Shown here in pieces: positions 1-6,909 of a stretch of 33,765 bases of DNA (positions are counted from its first letter, which is position 1; the number at the start of each line of letters is the position of its first letter). A model generated the notes under the pieces. The model was not told the DNA's origin. It searched no databases and saw only the letters and a program-made list of their open reading frames with translations. This DNA comes from DSWT01 sp049975385 (lineage in GTDB: Bacteria > Chloroflexota > Anaerolineae > B4-G1 > SLSP01). The DNA lies in the NCBI GenBank assembly GCA_049975385.1, contig JBNGDO010000042.1:1-33765 (forward strand), read 5' to 3'. Position numbers and translations under genes: made by a program.

Positions 1-316
1 CCTAAAGGCGCGGGTGAAAGGGTGTTTTTGCGCTTGTGGGCGGCGCCCGCAAGCGCAAAAACACCCTCAGGAAAAAATGGCTTAAATTGGTCTGCCAATT
101 TCAGCCGCCCATACCGACGACAGCGTAAAACCGCGATAATTTTCGGATAGGTTCTAAACGCTTATACGCCTGTGAGATACTGAGATAGCTTTAGTTTCTT
201 GTGACCGGATCAGTCAATGACCTTTGGCATTCGCTTTACACTCAGAACATGATATGATACCGGTATAACGAAATTACAACAATCTGAGATCAACTTGATC
301 ATAACGTGGAGAGAGC
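1..316. other. Gene-free left edge with two strong hairpins
   Basis: I see no credible coding sequence here. The stretch holds the long palindrome at 20-66, listed separately, and a second hairpin at 79-106. In the second, AAATTGG (84-90) pairs with CCAATTT (95-101) around TCTG, and an outer GGCT/AGCC pair extends the stem. Neither is followed by a T-run on the plus strand. An AT-rich stretch (235-270) with TTTACA, TATGAT and TATAAC hexamers may hold the promoter of the kinase at 317, but no pair has good spacing. A 13-nt perfect palindrome GATCAACTTGATC (288-300) sits just before the kinase ribosome binding site. Confidence 0.6.
20..66. repeat. Long palindrome, copy 1 of a two-copy family
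   Basis: Arm 20-41 pairs with arm 45-66 over 22 positions, with a single T-G wobble and a 3-nt loop (GGC). The arm begins GGGTGTTTTTGCGCTTGTG. Copy 2 at 20660-20705 begins GGGGTATTCTGCGATTGTG, and about 17 of 21 arm positions agree after one gap. Copy 2 ends in a T-run on the minus strand and serves as a terminator. Copy 1 has no T-run on either side, so its role is open: a terminator of a gene off the left edge, or a mobile palindromic repeat. Confidence 0.75.
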
Positions 317-1363
317 ATGAACCCTGAAGAACAGTCACAAATCTATCAGACCCTTTACCCTCGGCGGCAGGATATCGCTGCCGCCTGGAACGCGTTGATG
401 ACCACGCTGAGTCCTACTCTCGATGAGGCCGCTGACCTGCATCCCAAACTACTACACGCGACCGAACAAATGGTGAAATTGCTGGTCGCCGAACCTTTTA
501 ATGCTGAGCCAGCACAGTCTATCGGCGTGATGCTCGACGTACTGGATAACGTGCAGCCTGACGCTTTGCTTCAAATCTACGAACTGTTGGCGCGAGAATT
601 GACCGCCGGATTGACCGAAGAACAAGTCGTGCTGCTGTATCCGCGTATCACCAGCTTGATCGGCGCAATGGGATTGGGATGTTCCATAGGCAAGGCCGAG
701 CGGGCGAAAACCTTCGATATGAACGCGATGTCGGTCATGGGGCACGATCTCAAGACGCCGATCAACGCGATCACCGGCTTCTCGAAGGTCATTCTCAAAG
801 GCATCGATGGCCCGATTACCGAGTTCCAACAACAAGACCTGACCTCGATCCACGACGCCGGGCAAAAACTGCTCACGATGATCGACGAAATCTTCCGCAC
901 GGCCAAGACCGATGCCGGAAAGACGCACCTGTACGGCGACGAGTTCGACGTCGCGGCGTTGATGGGCGACGTCTTGCACGTGAGCCAGCCCGTCGTGGCG
1001 CGGAATGAACACGTCCTGAACATCCGCTGTCAGGGTGAATTGGGCGTCATGAAGCTCGATGCCTCACGCACGCGCTGGGTGCTGCTCGGCCTGCTGTACT
1101 ATGCCGCGCGCCGGACGACCAACAGCACGGTTTCGCTCTCCGTCACCCGCGAAATCGTTCAGGACACGGCCTGGCTCTCCTTCACCATCAGCGTGGCGAA
1201 ACCGGAACGCGCATCCGACCAGGCCGATTTTTGGGCCGAGGAAGACGCCGACATCGCGCTGATCACCAGCAAACGCTTCTGCGAAGAGTTAGGTGGCAGT
1301 TTCACACCGGAACAGCGAAAGGACGATCTTGTCCGGTTCGTCGTGCGCCTGCCCGCGCAGTGA
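317..1363 (+). CDS. Histidine kinase-like protein with degenerate ATPase domain
   Basis: A 348-residue soluble protein with no membrane segment. Residues 1-130 are a helical region I do not recognise. Residues 136-200 are a HisKA dimerisation domain with an H-box (MGHDLKTPINAITGF) that keeps the phosphoacceptor His143. The C-terminal part (about 205-348) sits where HATPase_c belongs. I find no DxGxG (G1) and no GxGxG (G2) box there; the end reads FCEELGGSF followed by VRFVVRLP, like the tail of an ATPase domain. The protein may therefore be a phosphotransfer or receiver-docking partner rather than an active kinase. The start at 317 is supported by GGAGAG seven bases upstream. No receiver gene is adjacent. 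Confidence 0.8.
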   Translation: MNPEEQSQIYQTLYPRRQDIAAAWNALMTTLSPTLDEAADLHPKLLHATEQMVKLLVAEPFNAEPAQSIGVMLDVLDNVQPDALLQIYELLARELTAGLTEEQVVLLYPRITSLIGAMGLGCSIGKAERAKTFDMNAMSVMGHDLKTPINAITGFSKVILKGIDGPITEFQQQDLTSIHDAGQKLLTMIDEIFRTAKTDAGKTHLYGDEFDVAALMGDVLHVSQPVVARNEHVLNIRCQGELGVMKLDASRTRWVLLGLLYYAARRTTNSTVSLSVTREIVQDTAWLSFTISVAKPERASDQADFWAEEDADIALITSKRFCEELGGSFTPEQRKDDLVRFVVRLPAQ

Positions 1364-1383
1364 TGTAAAAGCCGCACGACCAT

Positions 1384-1458
1384 GCTCAGCGACCCTGTCC
1401 CGGGGTCGCAAAAGGCGCACTCTAGGCAACCGTAGCCCGTTCCCGAGACGGGAACGGG
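1384..1458. repeat. Dispersed GC-rich repeat, copy A
   Basis: Bases 1384-1421 match 22074-22111 at 34 of 38 positions, including the hairpin GCGACCC/GGGTCGC and the tail AGGCGCACT. A second hairpin follows: CCCGTTCCCG (1436-1445) pairs perfectly with CGGGAACGGG (1449-1458) around AGA. Copies B and C share this style, with one hairpin per module. It lies between the kinase stop and the small membrane protein and is not coding. Confidence 0.7.
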
Positions 1459-1567
1459 AGCGTCGTCGTGTTATTTTTGCCGCAATGCGTTTTTTCATCC
1501 ACTCGCAGTGCAACCTTTACCCACAGCTCGCGTAGAATAGGTAAACACATGTGAAGGAGAAAGCAAC

Positions 1568-1924
1568 ATGGAAACGAATGTAAAAGTTCTGGCCTGGCTC
1601 CATATCGTCTTGGGCATTCTCGGAGTCTTGATCGGCTGTTTCGTCATCGCCATCATGATGAGCGCCGGCCTGTTCTCCGGTGACCGGACGGCGATAGGGG
1701 TTATCACCATCATCGCCACCGTTGGAGTGGCACTGACGCTACTGTTTTCCGCGCCGGGCATTGTCGCCGGCATCGGGCTGCTGCAATATCGCTCGTGGGC
1801 ACGGGTACTGGCATTGATTCTTGCCTTCTTCAACCTGCTCGCCGTCCCGCACGGCACGGTGTTCGGCGTCTACACCCTCATCTCACTGCTCAATACAGAC
1901 GCGGCAGCCCTATTCGACAAATAA
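1568..1924 (+). CDS. Small integral membrane protein
   Basis: A 118-residue very hydrophobic protein with about three or four membrane segments: residues 8-33, 43-70 and 78-110, the last possibly two. Small loops carry charged residues (SGDRT near 37-41, QYRSWAR near 72-78). The pattern of a GxGLL..RSWAR loop followed by a helix ending in a PHGTVFGVYTL-type stretch is one I associate with a widespread uncharacterised bacterial membrane family, but I cannot name a function. It starts after a clear GAAGGAGA ribosome binding site (about 1553-1560). A hairpin terminator follows at 2004-2035. It appears to be monocistronic. Confidence 0.75.
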   Translation: METNVKVLAWLHIVLGILGVLIGCFVIAIMMSAGLFSGDRTAIGVITIIATVGVALTLLFSAPGIVAGIGLLQYRSWARVLALILAFFNLLAVPHGTVFGVYTLISLLNTDAAALFDK

Positions 1925-2003
1925 CCACAAATATCGTGACGGTGTAGTGACGATGACGACCGAGGTCGTCCCATCAATCGTCATATCCTGAATCCATTAC
2001 GCA

Positions 2004-2040
2004 GACAAGCGCAGGAAATTTCTCCTGCGCTTGTCTTTGT
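2004..2040 (+). terminator. Intrinsic terminator after the small membrane protein
   Basis: GACAAGCGCAGGA (2004-2016) pairs perfectly with TCCTGCGCTTGTC (2023-2035) around a 6-nt loop and is followed by TTTGTG. It lies between convergent genes. The T-run is on the plus side, so it most likely ends the 1568-1924 transcript, though it could act in both directions. Confidence 0.7.
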
Positions 2041-2050
2041 GTCCGTTCCG

Positions 2051-3114
2051 TCACGACTCCCGCGCGTGGAGAGGGAGCGATGCCGTCCGTTCCAACAGCC
2101 CTTCGCCCACACTGCCATCTACGGAGAGCACACCACCGTCGGCAAAATAGGCAAAGTCGAAATGCACCGGATCGCCAGCAACTTTGCCCGGCAGCGGCAT
2201 CAAGCGCGCCGTCAGGGGTTTGTGCAGGCGCACGGCCAGCGCCGCCACGTCGAAGAGCACCCTTGCGAGCGCGCCCTCACTCACGTCACCGGGCAGTGGC
2301 ACGGTATCCAGCCCTGTCCCACACACAGCAGACCATTGCAGCAGTTCGCCCACGTTCAAGCGCCCTTCGGCAGCGCGTTGCGCGAGCACGTTATCCTCGA
2401 GCACCGGCAGCATCAGGCCGCAGAACCCCACCCGCGGGAAACGCGCCTGTCCAATGGCGTCGGTTAGCGTAGCCGCTGCTGCCAACGATCCGGCAGCGCC
2501 AAGCGGCTGCCCAGTCAGCGCTTCTAACGCCGCGCCGATGCTGCACGCGTGTGTGGGAAACGGCGCGAGCGAGAAATCAATCCCGTGGAAGCGCANNNNN
2601 NNNNNNNNNNNNNNNNNNNNNNNNNNNNNNNNNNNNNNNNNNNNNNNNNNNNNNNNNNNNNNNNNNNNNNNNNNNNNNNNNNNNNNNNNNNNNNNAGGTT
2701 GCCGAAACCGGCGTCGATGTGGGAGGCCTCACGGATCACCCGTGCTGCTCCACGCACGGCGGCACCGTCGATTGCACCGCTCGCCGGGTCGACGATGTGT
2801 GCCGTCGCAAAGACGGCTTGCGTCGCGGCGAACATCTCCGGCAGGCGAAGCAGCAGCGCCTCAGGCGCGGGGCCAAGCGAGACGTACTCAAAGCCGTGCG
2901 CGCGTGCCTGCGCCTCCAGTGCGACCGCATAGCGGACGGGATCAGGCAGATCCGCTGGCAGTCCATCCAGCGCCAGCCGCGTCGTCTGCACCTCAAAACC
3001 GGCATCCACATAGGCCTGGCGCGCCACCTGGGAGAAAGTCCCCAGTTCCGCCAGACGCACGCTGTCCTCTGCAGTCGCTACACCGGCAAAAACAGTGATC
3101 GAACGAATTTTCAT
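2051..3114 (-). CDS. DUF711 (UPF0210) family protein, interrupted by a sequencing gap
   Basis: Two coding blocks belong to one gene. The N-terminal block (3114-2696) begins MKIRSITVFAGV and contains VIREASHIDAGFGN just before the gap. The C-terminal block (2595-2051) begins RFHGIDFSLAPFPTHACSIG and contains LTDAIGQARFPRVGFCGLM. Both are typical of the DUF711/UPF0210 family (COG2848), whose function is unknown to me. The 100 N at 2596-2695 are a placeholder, because the two blocks are in different frames if the gap is taken as 100 bases. Visible sequence codes for about 320 residues, while the family usually has about 400-450, so I infer a few hundred missing bases. The start at 3114 was chosen over the upstream in-frame extension because a TATAAT box lies only about 25 bases upstream. 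Confidence 0.85.
2596..2695. other. Assembly gap (100 N)
   Basis: Exactly 100 N, the conventional placeholder for a gap of unknown size between contigs. Coding on both sides belongs to the same DUF711 gene but in different frames, so the true length is not 100. Confidence 0.98.
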
Positions 3115-3136
3115 GGCCCACCTCGTTTTTCGTTCC

Positions 3137-3142
3137 ATTATA
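3137..3142 (-). promoter_or_regulatory. -10 box of the DUF711 gene
   Basis: Perfect TATAAT on the minus strand, 23 bases before the ATG at 3114. The -35 region is weak (TTACAG-like, 18 bp upstream). The leader would be only about 15 bases, with a GAGG-type ribosome binding site. Confidence 0.5.
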
Positions 3143-3238
3143 ACATTGTTGCAAAATATCCTGTAATCTGGTATCATAAAGATACATCAGGCCACGCCAA
3201 ACGATCGAACCGGCCTTACACCTCGGCTAATTTTGTCA

Positions 3239-3268
3239 ACGGATTAAACGGATTTTAACGGATTTTTT
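3239..3268. repeat. Short phased repeat, ACGGATT units
   Basis: ACGGATT occurs at 3239, 3248 and 3258 (9-10 bp period) with A/T spacers, upstream of the cytidylate-kinase-like gene. It is one of several short-unit arrays in the intergenic DNA of this window. Confidence 0.6.
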
Positions 3269-3307
3269 AACTCGCAACTTGTAACCATTTTCCAGAGGAG
3301 GTGGGCA

Positions 3308-3961
3308 ATGCCAGTCATTACAATTTCACGGCAGTATGGCAGTAGCGGAGACGCCATCGCGAAGCGCGTGTGTGAGGCGCTCGGTTACAGCTACTTCGAC
3401 AAAAACCTCATGGCGCAGGTCGCTTCCGAGACGAGCATTTCCGAGAGCGACGTCGTCGATTTTTCCGAGGACACGTACAAAATGCGCGGATTCCTGGATC
3501 GATTGCTCGGCAGACGGCGCTCGGCAGCCGATGCCTGGACGAACAGCGCTGCCCAAGGTGCCCTACCGGTCGAGGCGCTCGACGAAGCACGCAGCGTCAA
3601 TCTGATCAAGGAGACGATCATCGGGGCGCACAGGCACGACAACGTCGTCATCGTTGGGCGCGGCGGGCAGGCGATCCTGCGCGAACATCCGGGCGTTCTC
3701 CACGTGCGCATCGTCGCGCCACTCGGCGCGCGCGTGCTGCGCGTCCAATCGACGGAGAACGTCAGCCTGGATGAAGCCACGGCACGGGTCAACCGCCGAG
3801 ATGAAGCCGCCCGCGCTTATCTGGAGCGCTTCCACGACATCGACTGGGACAATCCGCTGCTCTACAACCTCATCATCAACACGGGCAAGTGGGAGAGCGA
3901 AGGCGCCGCCCAAATCATCATCAATGCCCTCGGACACTTGCCTATGGTCGTCCACCAATAA
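3308..3961 (+). CDS. Cytidylate kinase-like family protein
   Basis: A 217-residue P-loop protein of the cytidylate-kinase-like family. The N-terminus MPVITISRQYGSSGDAIAKR is the family's nucleotide-binding signature (classic form ISRQyGSGGreIA). Further on are VGRGGQAIL (about 115-123) and the lid-like stretch RRDEAARAYLERF (about 160-172). True CMP kinases carry a more canonical GPSGSGK loop, so the substrate is uncertain; these paralogues are common beside regulators in anaerobes. The start follows GAGGAGG at 3295-3301. The Crp/Fnr gene begins 5 bases after its stop, so the two are probably co-transcribed. Confidence 0.85.
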   Translation: MPVITISRQYGSSGDAIAKRVCEALGYSYFDKNLMAQVASETSISESDVVDFSEDTYKMRGFLDRLLGRRRSAADAWTNSAAQGALPVEALDEARSVNLIKETIIGAHRHDNVVIVGRGGQAILREHPGVLHVRIVAPLGARVLRVQSTENVSLDEATARVNRRDEAARAYLERFHDIDWDNPLLYNLIINTGKWESEGAAQIIINALGHLPMVVHQ

Positions 3962-3966
3962 GGCCA

Positions 3967-4653
3967 ATGCCCAATCGACCACGCGTGCCTGCGGTCCACG
4001 ACGCGCCGTCCCTGACATCACGCGCAGAGAGAACACTCTCGGAAGGCGTGTTCGCCTGCATCGCCGACATCGTGGTTCCGCGTGCGTACCCTTCCGAGAC
4101 GGTGATCGTGGTCGAAGGCGAGCCGTGCGAAGCGGCGTATTTCATCGCCGCCGGCGATGTCGAAGTTTATCGCATGTCGCTCCAGGGCCGGCAACAGGTG
4201 TTGGCACGGTTAGGATCAGGGCAGGCATTCAACACCGTCCCGCTTTTCCAATCCGGCGGTCGTAATCACGCCAGCGCCATCGCGCGCACCGACGTGACGC
4301 TCTACGCGCTGCGCAAGCAAGATTTTCCGCGCACGCTCCGCACCTGCCCGGACCTGGCGCTCTTCATCTTACAAGACTTCGCCACTCGGCTGGCACACCT
4401 GACCGATCTAGTGGAAGATCTCTCGCTACGCTCGGTGCGCTCGAGACTGGCGCGTTTCCTATTACAACAGGCGGACGGCGCGACCATCTCGCAGAAATGG
4501 ACGCAGGATGAAATGGCCGCGTATCTGGGCACGGTGCGCGATATGATCGGGCGCTCGCTGCGGATTTTGGCGGATGAGCAAATAGTCCGCATCGACCGTG
4601 GGCGCATCGTGTTGCTCGACCGGGCGGCGTTGGAGGCTGAAGCGCAGAATTGA
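3967..4653 (+). CDS. Crp/Fnr family transcriptional regulator
   Basis: A 228-residue regulator. Residues 25-130 form a cyclic-nucleotide-binding-fold barrel (VIVVEGEPCEAAYFIAAGDV). A long dimer helix follows (about 130-160), then a C-terminal winged helix with WTQDEMAAYLGTVRDMIGRS as the recognition region. The usual cAMP-contact motif (GELxxxxxxxRxA) is not seen; the corresponding stretch reads SGQAFNTVPLFQSGG. Only three cysteines are present (near 31, 54 and 127), fewer than the four an Fnr-type cluster needs. It may sense haem or NO like Dnr-type members, or another ligand. The ATG at 3967 is preferred over 3889 because it avoids overlap with the upstream gene. The ferredoxin and DUF438 genes downstream are plausible targets. 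Confidence 0.88.
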   Translation: MPNRPRVPAVHDAPSLTSRAERTLSEGVFACIADIVVPRAYPSETVIVVEGEPCEAAYFIAAGDVEVYRMSLQGRQQVLARLGSGQAFNTVPLFQSGGRNHASAIARTDVTLYALRKQDFPRTLRTCPDLALFILQDFATRLAHLTDLVEDLSLRSVRSRLARFLLQQADGATISQKWTQDEMAAYLGTVRDMIGRSLRILADEQIVRIDRGRIVLLDRAALEAEAQN

Positions 4654-4672
4654 ATTGGGGGACTTTTCTATC

Positions 4673-4698
4673 AGCAGATTTAGCAGATTAAGCAGATT
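4673..4698. repeat. Tandem 9-bp phased repeat, AGCAGATT units
   Basis: AGCAGATT recurs at 4673, 4682 and 4691, exactly 9 bp apart, each followed by T or A. It lies between the Crp/Fnr stop and the ferredoxin promoter region. Confidence 0.7.
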
Positions 4699-4755
4699 TT
4701 TATCCATTAAATTCACCTGAATACATCAAAATCAGACTTTTGTCGTAGCGCGACC

Positions 4756-4798
4756 ACCGCCTTTCTGATATGCTTGGCATAGAAATCAGAAAGGCGGT
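4756..4798 (+). promoter_or_regulatory. 14-bp stem that covers the ferredoxin ribosome binding site
   Basis: ACCGCCTTTCTGAT (4756-4769) pairs perfectly with ATCAGAAAGGCGGT (4785-4798) around a 15-nt loop. The right arm contains AAGGCGG, the only Shine-Dalgarno candidate for the ATG at 4804. In RNA the stem would hide that site. It is followed by TTGTT, so it could also act as a weak terminator for readthrough from the Crp/Fnr gene. Confidence 0.6.
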
Positions 4799-4803
4799 TT
4801 GTT

Positions 4804-5019
4804 ATGGCGGAACGATGGGTGTTACCGGAGATCGGTCTGGCGGCGTGTACGCGCTGCGGGGAGTGCGTCACCCGATGCCCCACCCAGGCTGTGGAGATGC
4901 AAGCTGTGGGACCTGTCATCGTCCGCCCCGCAGACTGCACCTATTGCACCGTCTGCGAAGCCGTCTGCCCGGCCGGCGCTATCACGTGCGCGTTCGAAAT
5001 CGCATGGGATACCCGATAA
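4804..5019 (+). CDS. Small ferredoxin with two [4Fe-4S] clusters
   Basis: A 71-residue protein with two CxxCxxCxxxCP motifs: Cys15, 18, 21, 25 (CTRCGECVTRCP) and Cys45, 48, 51, 55 (CTYCTVCEAVCP). This is the bacterial 2[4Fe-4S] ferredoxin fold, a low-potential one-electron carrier in the cytoplasm. There is no extra domain. An additional Cys62 follows the second motif. The start at 4804 is set by AAGGCGG six bases upstream, which lies inside a hairpin. Neighbours are a Crp/Fnr regulator upstream and a DUF438 sensor downstream, which suggests a role in anaerobic redox metabolism. The partner enzyme is not in the window. Confidence 0.92.
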   Translation: MAERWVLPEIGLAACTRCGECVTRCPTQAVEMQAVGPVIVRPADCTYCTVCEAVCPAGAITCAFEIAWDTR

Positions 5020-5096
5020 CAGAACGAGGTGGGGGCTTGGGGGCGGGCGCGCCGGCCCCCAAAAAATCCCCATCTTCCCCGACTTTTGATAAGGCC

Positions 5097-5177
5097 GTTC
5101 CAGGAAAATAAACCAGCCAGACTTGGGCGCAGGCGCAGGAATTTTGCTCTGATGTAGCCTGGTTTAGATCCTGGAAC
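5097..5177. repeat. Imperfect inverted repeat before the DUF438 gene
   Basis: The arm 5097-5116 (GTTCCAGGA...TAAACCAG) is the near-complement of 5159-5177 (CTGGTTTA...TCCTGGAAC), with a small internal mismatch. The 81-bp span could form a cruciform or a long leader hairpin, or be a small non-autonomous element. I see no target-site duplication. Confidence 0.5.
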
Positions 5178-5212
5178 TAACCTAAGATACCAAAAAAATA
5201 AGGAGACTGACG

Positions 5213-6442
5213 ATGAGTGAATACATCAACAACCAGACACAGCGCCAGAAGACGCTGAAGAACATTATCCGGCAATTGCACGCGGGAGCGAGCGTGGAAG
5301 AGGTCAAAGCGCAATTCGCCGAGCTGCTGGCCGGCGTCGGCGGCGACGAGATCGCGCGCATCGAGCAGGCGCTCGTCGGCGAGGGGCTGGACCCCGACGA
5401 GATCAAGCCGCTGTGCGACGTGCACGTGGCCGTTTTCCGCGAGTCGCTGGATGACCAGAGCGATCCACAGACGATCCCCGGCCATCCCGTGTTCACGTTC
5501 CGCGCGGAAAACCTGGCCGTGGGGCGCGTGCTGGACAACGTCCGTGCGGCACTGGACAACTACAAGACCGCGCCGGGCGAGGCGACGTTGCAGGCAGCCC
5601 AGGAGAGCGTGCGCAAACTGCGCGAGTACGACAAGCACTATCTGCGCAAGGAAAACATCCTTTTCGCATACATGGAGCGCTACGACTTCTCCGCCCCTTC
5701 GAAAGTGATGTGGGCCGTCCACGACGACATCCGCGCCGGGTGGAAGAAACTGACCGCGCTGCTTGAGGCGGGGCCGGGCGAGGATTTTGCCGAATTTACC
5801 GCGCAGCTCGACGAGACATTTGCGTTGGAGGACCAAACACTCCGCGATATGATCTACAAGGAGCACAAGATTTTGTTCCCCGCAGCGATGGCGCGTTTGA
5901 GCGAGAAAGATTGGGGCGAGATTCGCGCGCAGGAAGGCGAGATCGGTTACTGCTATATCGCGGCGGGACGCCAATGGCAGGCGCGCGTCGATCCGCGCGA
6001 GGCGGAGGCGCAGGCCGGATTCGCGCCAGAGGGCCTGATCCCGCTGAACGTTGGGGCGCTGTCGGCGGAGCAAATCAGCATGATGTTGACCGCGCTGCCG
6101 GTGGACATCACCCTCGTGGATGAAAACGATGAGGTACGCTTCTTCTCCCAGACCCGCGAGCGCATCTTCCCGCGCTCACCCGCCATCATCGGGCGCAAGG
6201 TGCAGAACTGCCACCCGCCGCAGAGCCTGGACCGGGTGCAGCGCATTATCGACGATTTCCGCGCAGGCGAGCGCGACGTGGCGGAGTTCTGGATTGAGAT
6301 GCACGGGATGTTCATCCACATCCGCTACTTCGCGCTCCGCGACGCGACGGGCGCTTACCGTGGCACGATCGAGGTCACGCAGAACATCGCTCCGCTGCGC
6401 GCGTTGGAAGGCGAGCGGCGGTTGTTGAACGAGGAGGCATAA
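5213..6442 (+). CDS. DUF438 / hemerythrin-like / PAS sensor protein
   Basis: A 409-residue cytoplasmic protein. Residues 10-77 match the DUF438 helical domain, with the ending PLCDVHVAVFRESL. Residues 88-225 are a hemerythrin HHE-type four-helix bundle with likely metal ligands His91, His142, Glu147, His170 and Glu217/His218 (KEHKILFP). Residues 280-395 are a PAS domain (DITLVDENDEVRFFSQTRERIFPRSPAIIGRKVQNCHPP). Proteins of this architecture are thought to bind a di-iron centre and sense O2 or NO. The output is unclear because no enzymatic domain follows. The ATG at 5213 follows AAGGAGA. Its stop touches the ATG of the MoaD/ThiS-like gene, so the two are translationally coupled. Confidence 0.9.
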   Translation: MSEYINNQTQRQKTLKNIIRQLHAGASVEEVKAQFAELLAGVGGDEIARIEQALVGEGLDPDEIKPLCDVHVAVFRESLDDQSDPQTIPGHPVFTFRAENLAVGRVLDNVRAALDNYKTAPGEATLQAAQESVRKLREYDKHYLRKENILFAYMERYDFSAPSKVMWAVHDDIRAGWKKLTALLEAGPGEDFAEFTAQLDETFALEDQTLRDMIYKEHKILFPAAMARLSEKDWGEIRAQEGEIGYCYIAAGRQWQARVDPREAEAQAGFAPEGLIPLNVGALSAEQISMMLTALPVDITLVDENDEVRFFSQTRERIFPRSPAIIGRKVQNCHPPQSLDRVQRIIDDFRAGERDVAEFWIEMHGMFIHIRYFALRDATGAYRGTIEVTQNIAPLRALEGERRLLNEEA

Positions 6443-6769
6443 ATGGACGTATCGGTCGAAATCCACCTGTACGGCAAATTGCGGCGGTACGCAGCGAACC
6501 CGCGCGCCGACCGCGAGAACGTGGTGCGGGTCATACTCAACGCTGGGGACACAATTCGCGCTGCGTTAGAACGTGCCGGTATCGCCGAGGAGGAGGTCTG
6601 TCACATCTTTCTGAACGGCGCGCTGTTCTCGACGCACAACAGCATGGCGCCGTGGCTTGGTTACCGGCAGGCACAGGCGAACGTTCACCGGCGGGAAACG
6701 GATATCGCGTTAAAACCGGGGGATCGGTTGGGAATTTTCGGCCACGACATGGCCGCGCTCGTTGTATAA
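6443..6769 (+). CDS. MoaD/ThiS-like beta-grasp protein without the C-terminal Gly-Gly
   Basis: A 108-residue protein that begins with a beta-strand (VEIHLYGKLRRYA), has a D-T-I-R-AALERAGI helix and ends GDRLGIFGHDMAALVV. The layout resembles the ubiquitin-like MoaD/ThiS fold, including the late PGDRLGIF strand. True sulfur carriers end in Gly-Gly; this one ends in Val-Val, so it cannot be activated in the usual way. It starts at the base after the DUF438 stop, with GAGGAGG just upstream. Constant pairing with a DUF438 protein would suggest a dedicated partner. Fold assignment is moderate and function unknown. Confidence 0.65.
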   Translation: MDVSVEIHLYGKLRRYAANPRADRENVVRVILNAGDTIRAALERAGIAEEEVCHIFLNGALFSTHNSMAPWLGYRQAQANVHRRETDIALKPGDRLGIFGHDMAALVV

Positions 6770-6778
6770 GCAGGAGCC

Positions 6779-6874
6779 AGACTACATAAGTCTCACCAGG
6801 CACCTGGTCGAGTGAATAGATGCGCTGAACCACAGGTTTGTAAGATGTAGTACGTGCTGAGACTTTTGTAGTCT
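6779..6874. repeat. Inverted repeat pair flanking a 96-bp intergenic block
   Basis: AGACTACATAAGTCTC (6779-6794) and GAGACTTTTGTAGTCT (6859-6874) are reverse complements at 15 of 16 positions. Between them is a second palindrome, ACCAGG-CA-CCTGGT (about 6796-6809). The block sits between two convergent genes and codes for nothing I can see. Confidence 0.55.
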
Positions 6875-6876
6875 TT

Positions 6877-6909
6877 GGCAAAAACCGGCGTCAGTCACGA
6901 CGCCGGTTT
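6877..6909 (-). terminator. Intrinsic terminator of the antitoxin-to-receiver operon
   Basis: On the minus strand an 11-bp stem (6909-6899 with 6892-6882, GACGCCGG-type arms) with a 6-nt loop is followed by TTTTTGCC. The stop codon of the receiver gene (6895-6897) lies in the loop. Confidence 0.75.

Noticed and set aside
5037..5062. GC-rich hairpin after ferredoxin (TTGGGGGC/GCCCCCAA)
   Set aside because: The stem is followed by A, not T, on the plus strand, so I could not call it a terminator.
5177..6073. Minus-strand open frame opposite the DUF438 gene
   Set aside because: Shadow of the DUF438 coding sequence, with no domain signal.
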